In this document: positions 24,289 through 36,190 of the stretch, piece after piece
Numbering within the stretch: position 1 is the stretch's first letter
How the letters are laid out: every line of letters starts with the position of its first letter
Source: Typha latifolia
Lineage: Eukaryota; Streptophyta; Magnoliopsida; Poales; Typhaceae
Assembly (NCBI GenBank): GCA_019914945.1
Contig: CM034099.1
Location: 11,297,001-11,361,000, forward strand
Direction: 5' to 3'
Length of the DNA: 64,000 bases
Program-made: the position numbers and the translations under genes
The notes under the pieces: model-generated
Told to the model about the DNA's origin: nothing
The model's database searches: none
Seen by the model: only the letters and a program-made list of their open reading frames with translations

Positions 24289-24326
<38 letters not shown>

Positions 24327-26056
24327 CTTCCCTTGCCGACGCCGGCCTACTGCTGCCGTCGCCGTTGTCGCCGCCGCACCACCTTCTCTTTCTCTAACTC
24401 CCTCATTCTCTCTCTTACCCTCCTCTCTTTCTCTCTCTCTCTATCACCACTCCCTTTCTCACCACCTTCTCTCTCTCTCTAACTCCCTCGTTCTCTCTCT
24501 ACCCTCCTCTCTTTCTCTCTCTCTAGCACTGCTCTCTTTCTCTCCTCACCGACAGCTTCTCGTTGTCGCCGTCGTCGCCGTCGCACCACCTTCTCACTCT
24601 CTCTTGCCCTCCTCTCTCTCTCTCTATCACCTCTCTCTCTCTTGAGCTCTCTCCCTTCTCTTATCAACGCCAGTCGCCGCCGCCACCGCCGTAGCCTAGG
24701 TGAGCCTCCCTTCCTTCTCCTTCTCTTCTTCTTCTTCTTCTTCTTTCTTCTTTCTTTCTTTCTCTTCTTCTTCCTGTCTTCTTCTTCTCCATTCTTGGCC
24801 CTCCTCCTCTTGTTGTGTAGGAGGCAGTGTTGGAAGAGGACTATTTTTTTTATATAGAATTACTTCCTAATGATAAATAACATAGTCTATTTAGGTAATT
24901 ACTTATTTTGATAATTTATAACTAATATAATTTTACTAAGCATTTTAGTATAATAATTTATTAATTACAATTATAAATATTGCCTATAAATTTATTTAGA
25001 GTTTTAGTTATTATTTATTAGTGAATATATGTAGTCTTATATTTATATTTAACTTATATTATATATGTCTATTTTTAGTATATTAGTATTGTCTAATAGT
25101 TTGTATAAAATGGAATACTAGAATTGCAGATTATTTTTGTATAATAGGATAATGATTATTTTATGTATAATTTAGGATTAGTTAAATAAGAGTAAGTATT
25201 ACAAAATAACTAGTAATAATATTATTCTATAATTATATTTTTATTAAATCATATATATAGTCGTCTTGGTTATTTATAAAAAGGAGATAAATTAATATAT
25301 ACTTATTTTCTATAATTATCAAATTAGGATTTTATTAAATAAATATAAATAGCATATTCATATTGCCACAATTAAATTTATCCTATAAATCTAATCAATA
25401 TTAAACCTAATAAAATATCATATTTTACTCGAACGAATTATAATTAGATAAACAACTAACTTTATGTTACTTAAACATTTTCAGACTCTGAACCCCCTTA
25501 TTTGAGACCCCGAGGATCTGACCAGCGTCGAGTGGCAGTTGATTGATGGACCCGAGGGATACGTGTTGAGTCTTCTGATAAGATGTGAGTAGTCTTATCC
25601 CCTAGACGCTTTTCTCAAATTAGGTTATATTATATATTATGTACATGCATGTTTTGACCTTCAGTATGATTATATGACCTTATCTAGATATGATTACAGT
25701 CGAGCATATATTATCATGCATCTGATTAGGTTGATCTGGGATATGAGCACATTGGTGATATATAGAGATCATGAGAGATGATTCTACTATTATGATTGTT
25801 TACCGAGTTGATCTGTAGCATGAGTATGCATGTAATAGATTAGCATGAGTATGCATGTGTTGACGATATAGTTGGAGACTATATTGCATCATTTTCTCTT
25901 GATTCCTATTCCACCTAAATTCCTGTTATGCATTGACTTGTTATCGTATAGGAGAGTATCTGTGTGTGATGGGCCCCGCCCGACCAATCGCGTGCGCCAT
26001 GCGTGCTGTGTAGGCGCGTGGGCGTGCACGTGCCCGTGCTGGGCGGGGGCGTTACA
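23812..26056 (+). mobile_element. Large solo LTR (family F, 2245 bp) inside element C protease
   Basis: The ends are TGTAATAACC and GGGCGTTACA. A perfect 5-bp duplication CTTGC flanks it at 23807-23811 and 26057-26061. The interrupted protease reading of element C resumes on both sides. The layout is a TAA microsatellite near the start, GC-rich GGCACG motifs, 600 bp of CT-rich sequence (24080-24790), then an AT-rich half. No open frame is meaningful; the proline/serine/leucine-rich frames at 23874-24400 are CT-repeat artefacts. Confidence 0.88.
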
Positions 26057-27163
26057 CTTGCACCTGCAATTGGAATCCATTGCACACACCTTCCGCCTTG
26101 AGCATTTTTTCCATCTCCAACGGCCAACTCGAATCCCACAATAGGGTCGGTCACCAAGCCTAGCTTTCGGACAAAATACTCATCCAAGAAGTTGTGCGTC
26201 CTCTCGGTGTCAATTAAGATGCGCACGGTGACCTTCTTGATGATTCCGTCCACCCATAGGGTCTTCGATGCGGTGGCGCCGAAATATGATGGAATGAGAT
26301 CTCCGCCTTCATGTCCTCAATGTTTAAGTATAGATCCTCTTCAGCACCTTTGAGTCCATTAATAAATATAAAAGTACCTGTCGGTTTGGCACATTGATGC
26401 CTCAGGACAAATTTCTTGTCACATTTGAAACATAATCCTTTTGCCTTTCTTCTCTCGATCTAGGCAGGTGCTAGGGCTCTCCTAGGAATCTTGACAGCAC
26501 CCTTCACATCATTGAACACTCGAAGAGGTGCCCTTGAACTCGATGAACCAACTATGGTCTAGTTTGCTAATCACCGGGTATGCCTCGGCTTGTGGTGGAC
26601 GTGCTGTTGTTCATCCATCTCTACTGGTCGACAAACTCCTTGCTATCGATTGCAACTTCGTATACTTCTCCTCCATTAAGAGAGCATCCCGATAGCTTGC
26701 TTTAGCGTGGTCGGACGCAATTCCCTCACATCAGCCCGGATGTCACATCGTAGTCTAGCAATAAAGTTGGATTTTAGCTGTTGGTCAGGAGGAACGCACC
26801 TGCCACTTATGCTCTCGAACTTATCTCTAAAAGCGTCCATCATCTTTTGAACGGTCTTGGTCAGCAAGGCATGATAATCCTCATATCCGGAGGTACCAAA
26901 ATGTCGGTAAATTTCAGTGCTAAAATTTTCTTGTGGGTTCACCTTGTGTTGTGCATCTGCTAACCTAAATTAGTGAAGGGATGACTCCTCCAAATGAATC
27001 GAGGTCAGTAAAACCTTCTGGTCCTCACAGGTACCTTGCCATGTGAAGTACCTCTTCATCATATATATCCACTCGGTCTAGTTGTCGCTTTTGAATTTTT
27101 GGAACTCCACGCGCATAGTTCAGCGCCGAATGGTGTTCTCTTGGTTTGGCTCCAAGCCCAAGC
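26057..27163 (-). pseudogene. Element C: gag core, zinc knuckle and protease start
   Basis: Minus-strand reading from 27163 gives MRVEFQKFKSDNWTEWIYMM and KRYFTWQG (gag core), then NPQENFSTEIYRHFGTSGYE and LKSNFIARLRCDIRADVREL (26942-26700). A good CCHC knuckle CFKCDKKFVLRHQC lies near 26440-26400. The protease start near 26253-26060 reads RILIDTERTHNFLDE and VGDGKNAQGG. The expected D-S/T-G is DTE. The frame is cut by the solo LTR at 26056. Confidence 0.8.
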
Positions 27164-28758
27164 TGTAACGCCCCCGCCCAGCACGGTCACATGCATGCCC
27201 ACGCACCCACACGGCACGCGCAGCTCACGCGACAGGTTAAGCAGGGCCCATCATGCACAGACCTGTGCTCACACAATACATCATAAAATAAATCATGACA
27301 TAACCAAGATAAACCTGCTAACAACCATACTAGGTAGCTACATAATCTAGTAGGGCCCATACAGACTACAACAAACTATCAAGATACAACTAAAACAACT
27401 AATACATACATACACTATAATTTGACCTGTATTATATAAATCATCGTCTAATACAATGGGTAAAATATCAAATAATGGTACAACTCAATTTCTACATAAA
27501 TTATCATCTATACCATCTCGCATATATAGCTCACCTCATCATCGCTCTAAATATCTCTCAAGATATCTCAAGTCGCTATCACATACCACATATCTAAGGA
27601 GTTAGAAAAGAAATAAAGAGAGTCATGAGCTAAAGACTCAGTCAATAGACCTTACCTCGAATCAGTGATGTCAAATAGTGAGTAAATCATGCACTGAATA
27701 ATATGAATCAGAAAGAAGCATCATGCTATGAATGAGCATATAAGTATGTCCTGAATAATATCAGATATATAATAGATATCATATTATAACTGATTAAGAA
27801 CACAATTCTCGATAATATATAAATAAATCTCAATATCATACCATCATCATAATTGTCTCTAATATGACACATTTGATGCATGCCGACAATGACCATGCTA
27901 TAATATCAAATGCAACCACATATGATGCATAATGACTATTCGATAATTAGGTGTATCAGATGATAAAGAAATTATATGCAATTCTCAATATCCCAATTAT
28001 TAGTGTCATCTCGATATAATATCATCATACTAGACCACAATGCATAGTCAACACCTTTTATCCTATCTCATCATCCTGCCCGTAGACTCAAAGCATATCC
28101 TATCATACGCTAAGGGTATCTCAATCATAATCATACTCTGTCATACGCTAAGGGTAACTCGCCACACGTATGCCCTTGCGAACAACAGGTATTCGATTAT
28201 CTGTGCACACAAACTCAACTGACCTCGTACATTGGCCACGAGACCATAAAAATCACATCAAACAACCTAACCCTAGCGCCTACTCGGGTACCCTCATGCT
28301 TTTTTTTATCAACTTTTCTATTAATGAAATTTACGCATTTCCTTTTATATGGTAGATCACGTGCATATATCTAGTATTATAACAAGTCAATGCATATCTC
28401 AATGTCAAGAGATATAACGCTATGCAATCTCCAATCATAAATCTATCACATTCATACTCATTCTAGTCTATCACATGCCTACTCATACTAGAGATTATCT
28501 CGACATAAAGTCATAACAGTATAATCATCTTCAATTATCTCTATATATCACCAATATTCTCATATCAAAGATTAGTCTAAGCAAATGGATGATAAATATG
28601 CTCAACTGAAATCATCTCTACATAAGATCATATAATCATGCTGAAAGCCAAAACATGCACATACATAATTATATAATATATTCTAATTTGAGAAAGGTGT
28701 CTAGGGGATAAGATCACTCACCTCAGATCAGAAGACCCAACACACGTATCCCTCACGT

Positions 28759-29770
28759 TGATACTAACCGGATCAAATTGGATCACATCAAAAGGAGATT
28801 AGGCTCAATGGATTGAGTCTAATTATCTTATTTCGTTATTTGGTTTAGTTAGAGTCTTAGTAGGTTAGGATTTTATTTAATTAGCTCAATCTAGCTCTAT
28901 GTAGTTTCGGGAAAATATTCACAGAATATTCTACACATATCCAAATAATATCAAACTAATTGGATAAGGTCGTCAACCTCCAAATCTACAATATTCATGA
29001 CTTCTCCAGATTCGGAATCTATCAACGACAAAACGAAAGCTTAATCTGAGAGTTAATCCAAGAAGATAAGGAAGACTAGTTTAGTTGGTTTGTTAGGGTT
29101 TTAACTTAGTTGTTGATTTGTTAGGATTTGTTAGAGTAGTTTAAATTAGTTGATGAGTCCCTAGGGTGAGCTTCTATATGTATGTGGAGGAAACCTTAAT
29201 TGAGTAGGAAGAAGAATGCTATTGGATTTTTTATTTCTTGTCTCCTATCTTCTCAATAGACTTCTCTCTCCTCCCTCTTCACCATCCTTCCACCTCTACC
29301 ATTGGTAAGGTTTCTCCTAACTTCTAATCTCCCTCGACTATCGAGCCACCCCTTTTCTTTGGGATCTCGACCACTTTATTCCCTTCATCTACATCCTTTA
29401 ACCATTTCCACAATCCACTTTCATCTCCATACCCATCCATAAACCTAACATCCACTCCACCTATCACCACCACAATCACCCACGTTATTTCGTGTTTTAG
29501 TCCATGCTAAAGTTCAAATCTGTGAAAGGCGTAAATACAAAAGTTGTAGATCAGGAATTACGGATCTAACCCAATTTGTTTCGTAATTTTCTAACTTTCA
29601 GAAAATATCTAACAAATATTTTCCTACGGTTGCGGGATTGATTCCTATAATACATTCAGATCTTGAAGGAATAGTTGCATAGCCTATCTTTGGTTCCAGA
29701 TCTTAACAAAGTGGTATCAGAGCTTAATAAATGGTATCAAAGCCTATCAAAGTAGTATCAGAGCTTATCA
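28759..29770 (+). mobile_element. Nested solo-like LTR with primer-site repeats, duplication CACGT
   Basis: It begins TGATACTAACCGG. The LTR body ends CTTAACA at 29708 and is followed by three tandem 20-21-bp units of the form AAGTGGTATCAGAGCTTAAT, ending TTATCA at 29770. A perfect 5-bp duplication CACGT (28754-28758 and 29771-29775) encloses the whole. The body resembles the LTRs at 19843 and 31826-32670. It contains a TATA-like CTATATGTATGTGGAG near 29173. It interrupts the larger family F solo LTR, so it is the younger insertion. Confidence 0.85.
29712..29723 (+). promoter_or_regulatory. Primer-binding-site motif TGGTATCAGAGC
   Basis: This is an exact match to the plant initiator-Met tRNA primer site. 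Two further diverged copies follow at about 29732 and 29753. Confidence 0.75.
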
Positions 29771-31010
29771 CACGTCTATCAATCAATTGTCACTCATCAC
29801 TAATAAGGTTCACGGAGTCTCATATAAGGGGTTTAGGATCTGAAAATATTTAGGTAACATAAAATTAGCTATTTATCTAATTAAAATTCATTCATGTAAA
29901 ATATGATGATTTATTAGGTTTTAGAATTTCTACTTGTCTTTATAACTAGTCAGTTTTATAATTATAAATAAAAAACTAATTATAATTAAGTTGTGGTTCT
30001 CACTCTATCTTGAATAATTAGGGACTATGTAGTCTTTACTTTATAAAATAATAAATAAATAAGTAAATAAGCCTAGTATTTTATTTGTTATAAAATAATA
30101 ATATATAATAAATTATTAGAATTACTTAAAATGTATTAAGAATATTAGTATATAAATATAATAATTATAATTTACAAATCTATCTATTAATTTAATAGAA
30201 ATATAAATAAGTAAAATAAATATAAGTATTACCTATATTTATGTGTAATAGTTTATAACATAATTAATCATTAATTATACTAATTATAATTAATAATAAT
30301 CATATTGAAGAATATATATTACTATTAAAATAATTAATATCTAAATAATCTATTTGCATTAATTAAGAAATAAATACCTAAATAAATAAAACAAAAAAGA
30401 ACACTGCCACTAGTGCTGGGCCGAGCCTAGCATTGTTGTAGAAAGAGAAGAAGAAGAAAGGAAGAAGAAAGAAGAAGAAGAAAAAAGGAAGAAAAAGAAG
30501 AAGAAGAAGAAGAAAAAAGGAAGAAAAAGAAGAAGAAGAAGAAGAAGAAGAGAAAGAAAAGAAAGAGACGAGGGAAGGGAGGAGAGCCGGGCCGGCGCGG
30601 AGGGGCACGGCTGCTGGCCTCTCGCCGATGGCTCGGTTTTGCAAACCCAAGAGAGAGAGAGAGAGGCTGGCTCACCATGGCCGCTGTGGCGACGGCGGTA
30701 GCGACAGTAGCCGTGAGAGAGAGAGAGAAATGGAGTTTAAGAGAGAGGAGAGAGAGAGGCCAAAAGAGTGAGAGGGGAGAGAGAGGCCAAAAGAGTGAGA
30801 GGAGAGAGAGGCCAAAAGAGTGAGGGGAGAGAGGTAAAAGAGAGAGAAAGAGACACGGTGAGGTGAAAAGGCGACGGCTGCGGCAGCGGCGTTAGCAGGG
30901 TGTGTGGCACCCCCATGCACCATGCAATAGCATGGGCACGAGGTCGGCCACAGTGTGGCCGGCCATGTCGTGCCCATATAATTTTTTTGTTTTTAGGTTA
31001 GATTGTTACA

Positions 31011-31195
31011 CAAACCCCCTCTAATGGGTTGAGAGTGTTGCTCATGTCTGTGGAAGGGTTTCCTCCGGTCTGAAACGTCATGGAAGAAATCGTCACGATT
31101 GGAGTCCTCCCAATCCGTTAATTCAACCCTCGGGTGGTATCCAAGTGGTGGTTCGGTCTCTAGGCTAATTGGATTACTTTTGCCGCCCCCATCTC
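31011..31195 (-). pseudogene. Element C gag N-terminal remnant
   Basis: This is the minus-strand continuation of element C beyond the solo LTR; the reading includes NWEDSNRDDFFHDVSDRR. The 5' LTR of element C is not recognisable further right. Confidence 0.5.
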
Positions 31196-31199
31196 TCTC

Positions 31200-31825
31200 T
31201 ACATCTATCTCTAAGCGTCAGCCATCATCCTCCCTCCTCCCTCCTTACTAACACCAAACCACCATCTTCTGTTGATTCGGTCTCTACTAGCCCCTAGTCT
31301 CCCTCTTCTCTTTCTCTTCCCCTACTTCAATCCAAATTCCGCAAACTACATCTACAAAATAAAGAATTTTCCACTAATCCCTAGCCACAACATTATCCAC
31401 CTTCCACGTCAATCCCACCACCTTTTGACCTTTGATCAGTATTTCCTCCATATCTTTTGATCTACTCATTCGATCGACTTGATTCTAGTTGCATTGTATC
31501 CCTAACTTCTAGAGGGCTAGTATAGTTGGTATTGATCTCAAAAATTTCAATTTCAGATCTATTTCAAGTCATCCCTTGTTGCGATCACAACCACCCCGAG
31601 AGTGATTTTAACATGCTGCTCATGGAGGAGAAGCATCACATGTTTATGATGCACCAACAAGAATGGACCGACAAAACCAGCACCAAGCCACCCAACTAGG
31701 CGCAACTGCTGGTAACGCTACACCTGATTAGAGAGCACCGATGTTAGTGCTGGACCTAGAGCACCCTTGAAGCTTTCTAATGATGTGAAGCATCCACTTA
31801 GATCCCCGATGGGTTCTTGTACTAA
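31200..31825 (+). mobile_element. Truncated LTR tail and gag start of another Gypsy copy (family D)
   Basis: 31500-31590 matches the LTR end at 7565-7650 (AACTTCTAGAG, ATTGATCTCAAAA, GCGATCACAAC). It is followed by the same leader and gag start (GGAGAAGCATCACATGTT.., GAATGGACCGACA). Upstream, 31260-31490 resembles the LTR segment at 39640-39970. It ends abruptly against element E's LTR at about 31826. Confidence 0.6.
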
Positions 31826-32670
31826 AAGGTCGGCTATGGAACAATTCCCTTAAGATCTGAATTTATAGCAGAAAGTAGTCCACGCAACCATGGGAAAATA
31901 TTCGTTAGATATTCCTCTGTTAGTCGAAAATTACGAAACAAAGTGGATTAGATTTGTAACTTCCTACAACTTTTGTATTTATGCCCTTCGTAGATTCAAA
32001 CTGCAACTGGGACGAAAACACGGAATAACGTGGGTGATGGTGGTGGTGACGGGTGGAGTGGATATTAGGGTTATGGATGGGTATGGATATGAAGGTGGAT
32101 GGTGGATATGATTAAGGGATATAGACGAAGGGAACGAAGTGGTCAAGATCCCAAAGAAGAGGGGTGGCTCGATAGTCGAGGAAGATTAGAAGTTAGGAGA
32201 AACCTTGCCAACGGTAGAGGTGGAAGGATGGTAAAGAGGGAGGAGGGAGATTAGGGTAGAAAGATGATAGAGAGAAAAGAAATCAATATTCCAATAGCAT
32301 AATGAATTTGGCTGCCATCTACATATATATAGAGACTAGCCAACAAGTCCTAAAGCAATAAGTAACTCTAATTCTAGAGGATTCTTGCCGATCGCGTTCG
32401 AATGCGCCCAATAGCGTTCGAACACACAAAAGATGTTCTTTGTATGTGCAAACACGATACAGGCGTTCGAACGTGCCCGCCCGCGTTCGAACACGCCCGA
32501 CCGCATTCGAACGCGCATTACGCGTTCTTTGTATTTGCAAACCTAATGCAGATGTTTGCAAGGGTGTCCCAACGTGACCCCTCGTGCATTCGAATGCGAC
32601 TTACAAGAATTTTATTTTAATAAAAATAAAAAACTAATGCAGTAAGAAAAGATTCTAACTAAATGTATCA
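31826..32670 (-). mobile_element. 3' LTR of element E (minus orientation)
   Basis: On the minus strand the LTR starts TGATACATTTAG (32670 downward), just after a purine-rich GGGGGAAGCATGGTGGGT. It carries repeated TTCGAA-type motifs at 32390-32600 and a TATA-like CTATATATATGTAGATGG near 32320. U5 resembles 29500-29708. Its end near 31826 is truncated. Confidence 0.75.
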
Positions 32671-32689
32671 ACCCACCATGCTTCCCCCA

Positions 32690-33060
32690 CCTTGCCCTCA
32701 AGGTGAAAAGTTGGGGAAACGCTCCAAGATATCAGTATCCAACTCCCATGTCGCCTCATCGGATGGCTTGCCAAGCCACACAACTAAAATCTCCATCTCC
32801 AATCTGGTACCATGTCGTCGTCGGCGCCTAGCAAGTACACAAATTGGCTCTATGATCTCTATCTCTTCCAATGGCTCCGGTAGAACTGATCCAACAACTT
32901 CATGATCTCCAATCCACTCTCTCAGAATAAAACAAGGAAGACAGGGATGTACTCTCAACACCTCTAGCAGCTCCAAACGATATACAACTGGTCAAATACG
33001 CTCTAACACCCGAAACAGACCAAAGTAGTGATGAGCTAACTTTTGATTACGCATTGAACG
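32690..33060 (-). pseudogene. Element E integrase C-terminus with chromodomain-like end
   Basis: Minus-strand translation gives LEVLRVHPCLPCFILREW, LPEPLEEIEIIEPICVLA, then EMEILVVWLGKPSDEATWEL and DILERFPNF. The I.VLxR..R..G....E.LV.W.G....EATWE pattern is the truncated chromodomain typical of plant chromovirus-type Ty3/Gypsy elements. A stop precedes the usual LEDKV-like end. Confidence 0.78.
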
Positions 33061-34290
33061 CAAGGTCACCTGTCAATATGGTTGCACCCTCACAAACACC
33101 CAACTGCCGATGTCGAACTCTTGCTCCCTATGGCTGTGATCATAAACTTTCTTTATGCGGTTTTGAGCAAGTTTAAGATGAGCACACAACCTCCTCAATA
33201 TGGCGTCCCTATCCATCAATGCTAAGTCCACCTTCGTCCGATCTGTCGATGCTACTGGATCAAAAGCGCGTAATGTCAGAGCCATGCGTCCATACACCAC
33301 CTCAAATGGAGTCATGCCAATGCTGCTATTGTAGGCGGTGTTATATGACCACTCCGCCCATAGTAAGAACTCCAACCATCTTCTCAGTATCTCTTCCACA
33401 AAGTATCTCAAGTACTACTCAATGCCTTGATAGACCACCTCGGTTTGACCATCTATCTGTGGATGGTAGGCTGAACTGAAGTTCAATTGAGTCCCCTGCA
33501 ATCTGAAAAAAAACTCAGTTCAAAAGTCACTCATAAATACACGATCACGATCCGGACAATTGTGCATGGCATGCCATGTAACCGAGCAACATCTCTAACA
33601 AAAATTTCAGCCATCGACTTGGCTGAAAATGGATGTGACAATGCCGAAAAGTGCGCATACTTGCTCAATCTGTCAACCACCACAAAGATAACGGAATAAC
33701 CACATACCAGCGGAAGACCCTCTATGAAATCTATAGAAATATCTTCCCAAACACGGTCCGGTATAGGTAAAGGCTGAAGTAATCCAGCCAATTTCAATGT
33801 GGTTGTCTTAGCCCTTTGACAGACTTCGCAAGCACGGATTAAACTCCTCAAATCCCTCCTCAATCCTAGCCACGTGCAACTCTGAGATATCCTCCTATAA
33901 GTCCTTAAGACACCCTCATGACCAGCCTCTAGAGTTTGGTGGAAGTGCTCCACCAATTTCTGCCGCAATCCATCATTTGCGGGCACCCGAATGCATGTGT
34001 AGTCCAACAACAAATCGCCTCGATTTTCCAACTCTGGGTGGCGCTCTGGATCATCCATCACCTTCTGCAACAATCTCAAAATATCTAGGTCAGATGTACA
34101 TACATACCTCAGCTCGTCAAGGAAGGGAAAGGTAAGAGGAGAATAGGCTGCAAGCTTGGCGGTATCGGGTTGGCGCGATAGTGCATCCGCCGCTCTAGTT
34201 TCTATTCCCTTCTTGTATTGTATTTCATAATCATACTCCAACAATTTTGTGACCCATCTCTGCTGTGCCGAAGTGTGTATACACTGTCCC
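33061..34290 (-). pseudogene. Element E integrase (HHCC and catalytic core, frameshifted)
   Basis: Readable blocks in order are: GHEGVLRTYRRISQSCTWLG and CEVCQRAKTTTLK (zinc-binding domain, about 33910-33800), VWEDISIDFIEGLP with the first catalytic Asp (about 33745), [33 protein letters not shown] (about 33480), WLEFLLWAEWSYNTAYNSS and GMTPFEVVYGR (about 33370-33290). A small deletion near 33555 shifts the frame inside the SDRDRVF block, which carries the second Asp, and more stops follow at about 33520 and 33413. Confidence 0.85.
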
Positions 34291-35330
34291 ATAAAGTATG
34301 GAAAACTCCTTTGATCAAATAAGGCCTCCACTTTGTCACCGATTAAATAAGGCCTCCACTTTGTCACTACATACAGAATTGCCAACATCTCTCTCTCATA
34401 AGTCAATAATTGTTAAGATTTTTGTGATAAAGCTTGCTAAGATAGGCAATGGGACGTCCTCCTTGCATTAGTACAACTCCTATGCCAACTCCTGATGCAT
34501 CACATTCCACAATGAACTCTTTAGTGAAGTCCGGTAGCACTAAAATGGGTGTCGCTGTCATTGTTGTTTTCAGTTTTTTAAAAGCTGTAGTAGCTTCATC
34601 CGTCCATCTAAAAGAGTCATTCTTCAGCAAAAAAATGTGAGGAGCAGCGATCTTGCCATATCCGGCGACGAAAAGGCGATAGTATCCAGTCATCCCCAAA
34701 AATTTTGTCAATCCGGTGGTAGTAGTAGGAATAGGCCAAGTAGTCATGTATGCAACCTTTTGAGGATTCGCCGCTACACCATCTGCTGAAATGATGTGGC
34801 CTAAATACTCCACTTGTGGTACTCCCCGTAGGCACTTAGACTTCTTAATCTTTAATTGATTTTGCTTCAATAAATTCAACACATCCTCCAAATACCGCCA
34901 ATGCTCCAGTTCAGTCCTGTTATACACCAAAATGTCGTAAAAAAATACTAAGATATACCTTCGCAATAGAGGCCGAAATATATCATTCATGAGGCCTTGA
35001 AAGTAGTTGGAGCATTGATGAGACTAAAAGGCATCACCCGAAACTCGTAATGCCCGTCCAGAGTTCGAAATGCAGTTTTGTGCACATCCGCCGGGTGAAA
35101 TCTAATTTGATGATACACGGCCCTCAAGTCAAGCTTGTTGAATATAGACGCCCTTACAAGCTCATCCAGCAGCTCCTCTATAACTGGAATAGGATACCGG
35201 TCCTTGACGGTAATAGTATTTAGTGCTCGATAGTCGACACAAAAATGTCATGTCCCGTCCTTTTTTTGCACCAATAGCACGGGGGATGAATATGAGCTAT
35301 GACTTGGTTGTATGAGGCCTTGCTCTAACA
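34291..35330 (-). pseudogene. Element E reverse transcriptase and RNase H
   Basis: On the minus strand the RT start QKKDGT is followed by a TGG-to-TGA stop at about 35248, then [34 protein letters not shown] and [17 protein letters not shown] one-base loss near 35000 shifts the frame before MNDIFRPLL. The catalytic box reads FFYDILVYN; families normally have two adjacent Asp here, so one catalytic Asp is replaced by Tyr. Then come EYLGHIIS, FLGMTGYYR and the RNase H start FIVECDASGVGIGVVLMQ. A 28-bp tandem duplication disrupts the later RNase H part, and a frameshift occurs at about 34405. Confidence 0.86.
34317..34367. repeat. 28-bp tandem duplication in element E RNase H
   Basis: AAATAAGGCCTCCACTTTGT, followed by CACCGATT, is present once and then again for 23 bases without a gap. 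It inserts extra residues in the RNase H reading and looks like replication slippage. Confidence 0.85.
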
Positions 35331-36190
35331 TCTCGGCTACCATCTTTGAGATAACTTCTTTTTGCACATGTGGATAACGATATGGCCTCACGTTCGCTGG
35401 TGCAGCCCCGGGTACAATCTCTATGCGATGATCCGCCGCTTTCTTCGGTGGCAACTCCTGTGGCTCCTTAAACAGTCCAGAAAAGTTATCTAATAAATTA
35501 GACAATTCAATGGTAGTATCTGAACTCGTTTGAGGCTCATCTCTTGCTAGTCTTAACTGAAGAAGATAGGCCAAATCATATGCATAAGGCAGCCCCACCA
35601 TAGGCTGCATCGTAGGAATCGGCGAAGACCGAACAACATCAAGCCGCACATCTTTATTTCCTTGTTTAAATTTCATCCGCATGCTTCGGAAGTCAAATGT
35701 GATGGGTCCCAAACTCTGTAACCACTGAGTGCCAAGGACAATATCTGCTCCTCGCAGCGCCAATGGATACAAGTCCACAATGATGTCGTGTCCTTACACT
35801 CGTATACCGACCCAGCGACACAAGCTCTCTGCCTTAAGCTTCGTGCCGTCTCCAATAGCAACATCAAATCCCGTGGTCGGTTCGACATCCAAACCCAATC
35901 TCTTCACTAACCTCTCGTCTAGAAAGTTGTGTGTACTCCCCAAATCGATGTGGATGTGCACACAATACTTTCTAACGTGTCCGTCTACTCGTAATGTCCT
36001 CGGCGCAGAAGTACCCGAATATGCATGCATCGATATTTTAGCTTGGATATCTTTCTCCGCACCCTCCACAACGACCTCCTCATGGACCTCCTCTAGACAC
36101 TCTCCATCATCAACAACCTCATCATCCTCCTCGAGATCATCGATGAGCATCACACTCCCGATCGATTTAGAACACCGATGACCGGGGGTG
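35331..36190 (-). pseudogene. Element E protease and linker to RT
   Basis: Minus-strand frames give HIHIDLGSTHNFLDERLVKR (about 35960-35900), FDVAIGDGTKLKAESLCRWV, a stop, then VDLYPLALRGADIVLGTQWL (about 35775-35715) and HRIEIVPGAAPANVRPYRYP, leading into RT. The retropepsin active site should be D-S/T-G; here it is DLG, so catalysis is doubtful even apart from the stop. The acidic spacer EDDEVVDDGE lies upstream of the protease. Confidence 0.82.

Larger units (their letters stand above)
27164..31010 (-). mobile_element. Large solo LTR (family F, inverted) inside element C gag
   Basis: It begins TGTAACGCCCCCGCCCAGCA and ends GATTGTTACA. It is the same family as 23812-26056 in the opposite orientation. 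Flanking 5-mers are CAAGC (27159-27163) and CAAAC (31011-31015), one change from a perfect duplication, and gag sequence lies on both sides. A 1-kb LTR of another family is nested at 28759-29770. Without that insertion the LTR is about 2.83 kb. The GA-rich block at 30430-30860 is the inverted CT tract of the family. Confidence 0.83.

Noticed and set aside
23874..24400. Long overlapping open frames rich in Ser, Leu and Pro
   Set aside because: They are translations of CT-rich repeats within a solo LTR flanked by a target duplication; no codon pattern or motif supports a protein.
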